NCBI GenBank assembly: GCA_027486835.1
Contig: JAIXOJ010000048.1
Coordinates: 29,477-93,476, forward strand
DNA: 64,000 nt
DNA from: Chitinophagaceae bacterium
GTDB taxonomy: Bacteria; Bacteroidota; Bacteroidia; Chitinophagales; Chitinophagaceae
Reading direction: 5' to 3'
Under the pieces are notes generated by a model. It was not told where the DNA came from, ran no database searches, and saw only the letters and a program-made list of their open reading frames with translations. This document shows, one piece after another, positions 56,390-64,000 of the stretch (position 1 is its first letter; each line of letters starts with the position of its first letter). The position numbers were made by a program, and so were the translations under genes.

Positions 56390-57133
56390 ATGACGACCAT
56401 TGCTTTGTACAATTTAAAAGGGGGTGTTGGTAAAACAACTGCAGCTATCAATCTGGCCTATTTGTCAGCAAAAGAAAAAACCAACACACTCCTGTGGGAT
56501 TTAGACCCACAAGGTTCTGCTTCTTTCTACCTAGGCGTTGATGCCTCTGTAAAAAATGAGTCAAAAAAACTATTGAAGCATAATATAGAATTAGACGATT
56601 CCATACAGTCTTCAGCATATCCGCATTTGTACGTGATACCTGCAGACCTATCTGCCCGTCAAGCGGATATTTTGTTGAGCGAAGGCAAACAATCAAAAAA
56701 AAGGTTGGCGAACTTATTAGCTCCTTTAAAAAAGCAGTTTAAAACAGTCATTATTGACTCCCCTCCAGGCATTTCTCTGCTTCAGGAAAATATCTTTAAT
56801 GCCGCAGATTGGGTGCTAATGCCCAATATCCCCTCCACGTTATCTATTCGTTCATTTGAAACCGTGATTAGTTATGTAAAGCAGGCTGGTTTTAATACAG
56901 AAACCTTCAAAGGATTCTTTAATATGGTGGACAGCCGTAAAAATTTACACCAACAAACCATCAATTTTTTTGCCCACAATCCCCATTTTTTAAAACAACA
57001 CATCCCCTACCTAAGCGATGTAGAGAAAATGGGAATTAATGAATCGCCCTTAGAAACCTTTGCGGCTAACAGCCATGCTGCTCAATGTTTTCGGGATTTG
57101 TGGCTGGAAATAAAGAAAATAATGCACGGTTAA
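56390..57133 (+). CDS. Orphan ParA-family ATPase
   Basis: A 247-residue deviant Walker A ATPase. The ATG at 56390 is chosen because it places the motif LKGGVGKTT (K10 and K15) at the usual distance from the N-terminus; the frame upstream reaches 56366. Walker A' DLDPQGSAS and Walker B VIIDSPPG are intact. Such proteins bind DNA as ATP dimers and position plasmids, chromosomes or protein complexes. No parB or parS is seen in the window, so it may position some other cargo; the gene is alone. Confidence 0.88.
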   Translation: MTTIALYNLKGGVGKTTAAINLAYLSAKEKTNTLLWDLDPQGSASFYLGVDASVKNESKKLLKHNIELDDSIQSSAYPHLYVIPADLSARQADILLSEGKQSKKRLANLLAPLKKQFKTVIIDSPPGISLLQENIFNAADWVLMPNIPSTLSIRSFETVISYVKQAGFNTETFKGFFNMVDSRKNLHQQTINFFAHNPHFLKQHIPYLSDVEKMGINESPLETFAANSHAAQCFRDLWLEIKKIMHG

Positions 57134-57164
57134 ATAACTAGGAAGTTACGGGACCTTATGCACT

Positions 57165-57345
57165 TTTGTTTCAAAAAGTGTAAGCAAGTAGTCACCTTTT
57201 GAAATTCACTAGGAGACAATAACGAATCGAGAGTAGTTCAACTCTTCTTGCTATTGGAGCGAATTCGAATAGTATCACAATTGGAAATGATTGGCTAGTA
57301 TTTGTCGCTAATCCTCGTGGCAATACCCAGAATGGCTTATTTTAT
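57165..57345 (+). repeat. Dispersed intergenic repeat, copy 4
   Basis: Contains AGTGTAAGCAAGTAGTCACC, TTGCTATTGGAGCGAATTCG and GTGGCAATACCCAGAATGGC then TTATTTT, matching copy 3 in order and orientation. The rest of the 57134-57694 gap has no supported gene; the frame at 57422-57619 is rejected. Confidence 0.6.
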
Positions 57346-57667
57346 AAGTGAAAATAGGTATAGCTAATGCTTTTTTTAACAATCGGCAGTAATAAGCTAA
57401 CCTTAGTCGCAATGCTAGCATTTGTCGTTACATACTTTTCCAATACACCCTATGATAGGCTTCACATCCTTTTTAACACTAGTATTCAATTATTTTCCAG
57501 CCAAAAATCTTAGAAAAACACGCCCTCTTATTTCCTGCAAACGATACAAAACAAGGAAACGGATTCTTTTTTCAATTGGCTTATTAAGACCATACCCTTA
57601 CTTTTGCTGCCAACATTAAAAAAAGCTGTTTGATGAAGGCTTAAACTTTTCATTTTCATCTTAATAA

Positions 57668-59197
<1,530 letters not shown>

Positions 59198-59279
59198 TAT
59201 TTAAGCAATCTATTCTTAACCGCATTTCTTTCAAAACAAAACTGAATTTACAAAAACCTTCTTTCCAGAATACGTAACC

Positions 59280-59531
59280 ATGACTTTAGAGATTTTAACC
59301 CCAGAAAAGAAAATATTTAGCGGCAATGTGTACGGCGTTCAACTACCAGGGATTGATGGCTTGTTTGAAGTATTAGATAAACATGCTCCATTGGTAAGTG
59401 CATTAGGTAAAGGAAATCTAAAGATTTTAAAAGATAAAACCTCTTCCGTCAATTATCAAATACAAAGCGGATTTGTAGAAGTGCTAGACAATAAAGCAAC
59501 TGTATTGATTGAAGGTGCTGTAGAAGCATAA
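59280..59531 (+). CDS. atpC: F1 ATP synthase subunit epsilon, short form
   Basis: An 83-residue protein comprising only the N-terminal beta-sandwich (MTLEILTPEKKIFSGNV ... GIDGLFEVLDKHAPLVSAL). The C-terminal helical hairpin found in most bacteria, which can inhibit the enzyme, is absent, as is common in this phylum. It couples the central stalk to the c ring. It is 82 bp after atpD. Confidence 0.95.
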   Translation: MTLEILTPEKKIFSGNVYGVQLPGIDGLFEVLDKHAPLVSALGKGNLKILKDKTSSVNYQIQSGFVEVLDNKATVLIEGAVEA

Positions 59532-59551
59532 ACTTGTTATTTACTTTTTAG

Positions 59552-59595
59552 AAAAAACGCCCATTATCATGTAACATGATGTATGGGCGTTTTTA
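59552..59595 (+). terminator. Terminator after atpC
   Basis: AAAAAACGCCCAT pairs with ATGGGCGTTTTT, with an inner CATG stem, 21 bp past the atpC stop. Ends the atpDC transcript. Confidence 0.9.
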
Positions 59596-59670
59596 CTTCT
59601 CAATGGTACTATTCTGTGCTCAAGGGTAACTTTAGAGGAACTTCCACGTAATTACTGCTCATTTTGATTT

Positions 59671-60372
59671 ATGATTCCCTATTATATTGTACAAGAACAG
59701 CTTGATGAGGCGGCTCGTATACAGGCTTACCTATTGAGTCTCGAAGCAGATGCAATTGTTACTATTATTGACGCTTCTGCATTGTTGACCATCAACCCCG
59801 AGTTTCCTATGGCTATAATAATGGGAGTTCATAGTATTACCAATGATATAAACTACTGGATACAGCAACATGATAAGCTAATAGCCCTAGTATGCTGTGG
59901 CACGAACACCGAAATTGAAACTTTGCCACTCAGCCTCCCTGTATTTGCCTTTATCCATTTGCCCTTAAGCATAGAGCGCATCTTTTCACTTAAAAAGAAT
60001 ATTGCTGAATATTTCCTGGAACGCAGCAAAACGAGTATTCCTAAGCTCCTACGGAATTTTGTATTTGTAAAGTCGGATTATAAGTTAATTAGAATCAATC
60101 TCCCAGAAATTCTATTTCTTTCTGGATTAAAAGATTATACCCAAGTATTTCTAAAAGGTAAAAAAACACCTTTAACCACTTTGAAAAATTTAAAAGAATT
60201 TGAGTCGGTTTTGTCTGAAAATCAATTTATAAGAGTACACCGATCCTATATCGTATCTATCAATCAGATTGACTGCATTAGTAAAAACGAAATCGTGATA
60301 GAGCAATACACGATTCCTATTGGTAATGCCTACAGAAAAAACTTAGATGATGCTATTGATAATAATGTGTGA
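59671..60372 (+). CDS. LytTR-type regulator with pseudo-receiver N-terminus
   Basis: A 233-residue putative DNA-binding protein. The C-terminal LytTR domain (about 125-233) is clear: FVFVKSDYKLIRINLPEILFLSGLKDYTQVFL ... FIRVHRSYIVSINQID ... IPIGNAYRKNL. The N-terminal 115 residues have the length and spacing of a receiver, but the usual phosphoacceptor position has no Asp (MAIIMGVHSI), so it is probably not phosphorylated. No histidine kinase is adjacent. Targets are unknown; it stands alone downstream of atpDC. Confidence 0.85.
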   Translation: MIPYYIVQEQLDEAARIQAYLLSLEADAIVTIIDASALLTINPEFPMAIIMGVHSITNDINYWIQQHDKLIALVCCGTNTEIETLPLSLPVFAFIHLPLSIERIFSLKKNIAEYFLERSKTSIPKLLRNFVFVKSDYKLIRINLPEILFLSGLKDYTQVFLKGKKTPLTTLKNLKEFESVLSENQFIRVHRSYIVSINQIDCISKNEIVIEQYTIPIGNAYRKNLDDAIDNNV

Positions 60373-60474
60373 GATTGGATTGAAACAAGAATAGGAGATG
60401 GAATCTGAAAAAGGCAAGTAGTTACGATACAGTAGTAGGCACTTCCGATTTATTTTAGCCACAGCCCCCCAATA

Positions 60475-60515
60475 AAAAACGGGTTAACCAATTTCGATGA
60501 TTGGTTAACCCGTTT
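60475..60515 (-). terminator. Terminator downstream of isocitrate dehydrogenase
   Basis: CGGGTTAACCAAT pairs with ATTGGTTAACCCG around TTCGATG; on the - strand the stem is followed by TTTTTTATT, so it ends transcription of the dehydrogenase gene. Confidence 0.85.
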
Positions 60516-60534
60516 GCATTATACAAAGTATCGT

Positions 60535-61989
60535 CTATTGGCCTTGAGCCAAACTATATCCAGCTTTATCGCCCCATTTGTTGAGCAATTCTGTGGAACA
60601 AACTTTAAATTGTTGTTGCACGCCCAATTGAATGGCAATGGTATCTTCATTGGTTAAGCCACTGCCATCAATACTTTCAAACCGGCAGCGGTATTGGTTC
60701 ACCAAATTAGTAAACACACTGCCTTTAGGCCATACCTGTGTACCACGATTGCTGATGGTTACTAATTTCACTTTTTCAATCTTACCCAACAGCAACTTTT
60801 CAGCTACAACCGTGGGCTGCTCGTTACTTTCAATAAATAAATCGATACCTACAACAGTAGCAGCTCCAATGGACACACTCTCCAACATTGGGTTTTGTTC
60901 AAGCTTGTAAATGGTGGGTGCAATAAGTTGGCTTGGAACGATGGTTTTAGGATTATGCGCAGGCTGCTTTCCAAAATTGGCAATTATAGCATCTGAAAAA
61001 GCGTCAGTTGACACTGAAGGAATTGATTTGTCGCCAAAATCTCCGGTATGTACCCCACTTTCTAGGGTGTAGAGCAATGCATTTTCAATTAACGCACTTT
61101 CGGCAGTTAGACCCACGTGGCGCAATAATCCAAAACCACTTAACAATAGCGCTGTAGGGTTTGCAATATTTTTACCAGCAATGTCCGGAGCAGTGCCATG
61201 TACTGCTTCGAAAATAGAAATATGGTCGCCAATATTGGCACTAGGGGCAAATCCTAAACCGCCTACTAGTCCGGCGCATAAATCACTTACAATGTCGCCC
61301 TGCAAATTGGTAAGTACTACCACGTCGAACAAATCGGGTTTGGTAACCAATTTCATACACAAATCATCCACAATAACATCATCGGCCTTTAGTTCGGGAT
61401 ACTCTTTGGCTATCTCGTAGAATACTTCTAAAAATAGACCGTCCGTTATTTTCATGATATTGCTTTTGTGGCCGCAGGTAATGCGTTTGGCTCCTTTTTG
61501 TTTTGCCAATTCAAAAGCATATTTAATTACTTGGTAGCTGCCCGGGCGAGTGATGAACCGACGACAAACGGCCACATCGTGGGTAAGCATGTGTTCAATG
61601 CCTCCATAGGTATCTTCAATATTTTCTCGAACGATGGTAACGTCGATAGGAATTCCTGCTTTACTAAAAACAGTATCTACGCCATGTAGGGTTTGAAAAG
61701 TGCGTTTATTAGCGTAAGTGTTCCATGTTTTACGGGCGGTAACATTCACACTTTTTACCCCTTTACCTTTTGGTGTTTCCATTGGACCTTTAAAAAGAAT
61801 ACCTAAGGATTCAATGGTTTCTTGGGCTTCGGGTGTCATCCCGTTACTAAACCCCTTATCAAAGACCCACTTGCCCATATCTACCACTTCATAGGCTAAT
61901 GGCACATTTGCTGCATTGAAAATTTTCAATACCGCATCCATAATTTCCGGCCCAATGCCGTCTCCTTTTGCAACTGCAATTTTAAGCAT
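60535..61989 (-). CDS. icd: Isocitrate dehydrogenase (long Thermus-type form)
   Basis: A 484-residue TCA-cycle enzyme converting isocitrate to 2-oxoglutarate. It starts with VAKGDGIGPEIMDAVLKIF and has the family active-site pieces TVIVRENIEDTYGG (as TIVRENIEDTYGG), HKSNIMKITDG, DLCMKLVTKPDLFDVVVLTNLQGDIVSD and EAVHGTAPDIAGKNIANPTALL. A C-terminal extension of about 140 residues, beyond the core that ends near 345, is typical of the Thermus-like type seen in many Bacteroidota. Cofactor use (NADP or NAD) is not certain from sequence. The gene is monocistronic, with a terminator just downstream. Confidence 0.93.
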   Translation of the reverse strand: MLKIAVAKGDGIGPEIMDAVLKIFNAANVPLAYEVVDMGKWVFDKGFSNGMTPEAQETIESLGILFKGPMETPKGKGVKSVNVTARKTWNTYANKRTFQTLHGVDTVFSKAGIPIDVTIVRENIEDTYGGIEHMLTHDVAVCRRFITRPGSYQVIKYAFELAKQKGAKRITCGHKSNIMKITDGLFLEVFYEIAKEYPELKADDVIVDDLCMKLVTKPDLFDVVVLTNLQGDIVSDLCAGLVGGLGFAPSANIGDHISIFEAVHGTAPDIAGKNIANPTALLLSGFGLLRHVGLTAESALIENALLYTLESGVHTGDFGDKSIPSVSTDAFSDAIIANFGKQPAHNPKTIVPSQLIAPTIYKLEQNPMLESVSIGAATVVGIDLFIESNEQPTVVAEKLLLGKIEKVKLVTISNRGTQVWPKGSVFTNLVNQYRCRFESIDGSGLTNEDTIAIQLGVQQQFKVCSTELLNKWGDKAGYSLAQGQ

Positions 61990-62334
61990 CTGTACAAACG
62001 TTTTATAGTGATTAATTTCTAATGTAACAATGTGAATAAGCGGCTAAGCGGTACTATTTTCTTGTTTAAAATGAAAATGAAACAAAAAAATATAAATTAC
62101 TTAAATACGCAATCGTTGCCAAAATAAAGGATAATCATCTTACTTAACCAAACTCTATGTAAATTTTGGATAAATTAAGCTTAGAAATTGATAGTTAAGC
62201 GGAAAAAATCAACCAAATTTCACAATTACTGGCAGTAAAATGCTCTGGACTGTAACCCAGACTTTCATTCTTCTTAATTGAATCTAAAACATTTAACAGT
62301 AATTCCTTTAGTCAAATGATGCTTTAGTGGTGCA
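61990..62334. other. Gene-free AT-rich spacer
   Basis: The upstream region of icd and downstream region of the aminotransferase gene. AT-rich; no hairpin, repeat or open frame of note was found. Confidence 0.5.
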
Positions 62335-63537
62335 TTAAAATTCCGGCCTCAGTGCTATTACTTCTTCAATACTTTGTACTAATATGGTACACATTGATTT
62401 CAATTCTTCTTCCGAAATAACTAAGGGTGGTGCAATACGTAGGCTACGGCTATTAAACAAAAACCAGTCGGTAATTAATCCATTGGCTACACAACGTTTT
62501 ACGATTGCATGGTTCAAGCTAAAGTCTTCAAATTCGATTGCCATCCAGAGGCCAATACTTCGTTTGGCTATAATAGATGGATGTTGGATTAGTTGTTGCA
62601 TCAATTGGTGCTTGGCTGCAATTGATGCAATGTATTTGCCTTGAAGCAATACTTCTAACGCTGCTTTACCGGCTGCACAACTAACCGGATGCCCCCCAAA
62701 AGTGGTGATATGGCCCAGCACGGGGGAATGGGTGAGGGTTTGCATCAATTGAAAGTCGGCAATAAAAGCACCCAAAGGCATACCACCACCTAATGCTTTA
62801 CCAAGCAACAACACATCTGGCACTACGTCAAACTGTTCAAAAGCCCACAAACTTCCTGTACGTCCAAAGCCTGCCTGTATTTCATCTAGTATCATCAATG
62901 CGCCATGTTTGGTGCATTGATTCCGAACGGCTTGCAACCATGCAGCCGAGGGGGCTACTATTCCAGATTCAGCCTGAACGGTTTCTAGTACAACACAGGC
63001 CGTTTGCTCATCAATTGCATCGATGAAAGATTGACTATTATAGTTAAGATGTGAAATATCGGGCAGCAATGGGCGAAAAGCGTTTCTGAAATATTCATCA
63101 CCCATGATACTCAAAGCTCCTTGTGTACTTCCGTGGTAGGCTTGATTGCAACTGATGATTTTGCTCCGCTTGGTTACTCGTTTTGCCAATTTCATTGCTC
63201 CTTCGGTGGCTTCTGCACCACTGTTGGTAAAATACACACAGTTTAATGAAGCTGGTAAATGCGCTACTAGTAATTGAGCGTAAGCCACTTGTGGTTGTTG
63301 GATGTATTCACCATACACTATTAGGTGCATGTAGGCTGCTGCTTGCTGCTGTACTGCGGCTACCACCTGTGGATGGCTATGGCCTATGTTTGCTACACTA
63401 AATCCACTTATCATATCCAGATATGCCTTGCCTTGGTAATCATAGATATATACGCCTTCGGCTTTCACCATTTCCAAACCCATCGGTGCATCGGAGGTTT
63501 GGGCAATTAGCTGCAAAAATTCATTTCTTAACGACAT
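62335..63537 (-). CDS. Class III PLP-dependent aminotransferase
   Basis: A 400-residue PLP enzyme of the ornithine/acetylornithine/GABA aminotransferase group. Characteristic segments are FTNSGAEATEGAMKLAKRVT, YHGSTQGALSIMG, LILDEIQAGFGRTG (as MILDEIQAGFGRTG) and the PLP lysine in LLLGKALGGGMPLGAF (lysine about residue 248), then TTFGGHPVSCAAG. The amino donor cannot be fixed from the sequence. Length and start are normal. It is monocistronic and has array D upstream. Confidence 0.9.
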   Translation of the reverse strand: MSLRNEFLQLIAQTSDAPMGLEMVKAEGVYIYDYQGKAYLDMISGFSVANIGHSHPQVVAAVQQQAAAYMHLIVYGEYIQQPQVAYAQLLVAHLPASLNCVYFTNSGAEATEGAMKLAKRVTKRSKIISCNQAYHGSTQGALSIMGDEYFRNAFRPLLPDISHLNYNSQSFIDAIDEQTACVVLETVQAESGIVAPSAAWLQAVRNQCTKHGALMILDEIQAGFGRTGSLWAFEQFDVVPDVLLLGKALGGGMPLGAFIADFQLMQTLTHSPVLGHITTFGGHPVSCAAGKAALEVLLQGKYIASIAAKHQLMQQLIQHPSIIAKRSIGLWMAIEFEDFSLNHAIVKRCVANGLITDWFLFNSRSLRIAPPLVISEEELKSMCTILVQSIEEVIALRPEF

Positions 63538-63795
63538 GCTTTAATCCTGTATTTATTATGAACTGGATAATTTCCTTTAAGCCTCTTTGTTAGTTTTATG
63601 GTAATGACGCTTATAATCATATTCTGTGATTGACATAGGCTTCGAAATTAACTGCATTCTTACGTAATCTGTTTTGTGTGTTAGCTATTTAGTAGTCACG
63701 GACTGTTTTGTGGCTTTTTTATTCTGCTCCATCAATTTGCCAAACGTTGAATATTTGGGGTTTTTGTTTAAATTGTTTTAGGATTTTGTGAAATG

Positions 63796-64000
63796 CATTT
63801 GTAGTCGTGCGGACGGCATTTGCAATCGTGCGGACGGCATTTGTAATCGTGCGGATGGCGTTTACAGTCGTGCGGATGGCGTTTGCAGTCGTGTGGACGG
63901 CGTTTGCAGTCGTGCGGATGGCATTTGCAGTTGTGCGGACGGCGTTTGCAGTCGTGCGGACGGCGTTTGCAGTCGTGCGGACGGCGTTTGCAGTCGTGCG
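63796..64000 (+). repeat. 21-bp tandem array D, cut by the window end
   Basis: Nine full units and a partial, starting every 21 bp from 63796, same consensus and strand as array A (CATTTGCAGTCGTGCGGACGG), with C or T and G or A changes at a few positions. The array continues beyond the window. Between 63538 and 63795 nothing else is seen. Confidence 0.95.

Noticed and set aside
56390..57133. Chromosomal parABS locus
   Set aside because: No parB gene or parS-like palindrome near the ParA gene in this window.
57422..57619. 65-codon frame before atpD
   Set aside because: Very basic random-like composition, no context.

Overview
The window looks like part of a Bacteroidota chromosome, most likely Chitinophagaceae. 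This rests on low GC content, SusC/SusD outer-membrane pairs, type IX secretion (T9SS) C-terminal sorting domains, sparse Shine-Dalgarno sites, an atpD-atpC pair lying apart from the other ATP synthase genes, and DUF5017- and DUF6261-type proteins. No tRNA, rRNA, CRISPR array, prophage or insertion sequence was recognised.

Left part (1-22 kb) is a carbohydrate-use region. On the + strand there is a GH10 endoxylanase cut by the window edge, a GH125 alpha-mannosidase, an orphan fragment, and a tandem pair of unknown paralogues. On the - strand there is susC-susD-DUF5017, then (after an opposing DUF6261 gene) a secreted propeller-like protein, a beta-helix protein that carries the same propeller-like domain plus a T9SS tail, a GH2 glycosidase and a pyruvyl-transferase-like protein. 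Binding and import would be by SusC/D, and cleavage by surface or periplasmic GH10, GH125, GH2 and the beta-helix protein.

22-36 kb is one giant secreted T9SS protein of about 4.6 thousand residues made of four repeated beta-solenoid modules followed by Ig/FN3/PPC-like domains.

37-50 kb holds a small basic protein with an unusually strong Shine-Dalgarno site, a YoeB-type toxin-antitoxin pair whose toxin has an internal stop, an amino acid permease, a di-heme peroxidase, a frameshifted PKD/T9SS gene, an ABC-HlyD-TolC export operon whose ATPase lacks several catalytic residues, and a LysR regulator.

51-64 kb holds a signalling pair (REC-PAS-PAS-DHp without an ATPase domain, plus a lone REC), a four-module CBM48-like protein overlapping a retropepsin-like protease, an orphan ParA, atpD-atpC, a LytTR regulator, isocitrate dehydrogenase and a class III aminotransferase.

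The most striking unexplained structure is between the genes. Four arrays of exactly 21-bp tandem repeats (about 21.9, 37.2, 50.1 and 63.8 kb) have three different unit sequences but a common core AC[CG]G[CT]ATT[TC], all on the same strand and spaced about 13-15 kb apart. A 41-bp array (3.0 kb), a 123-bp array (14.2 kb) and a dispersed repeat of about 130-190 bp add to this.
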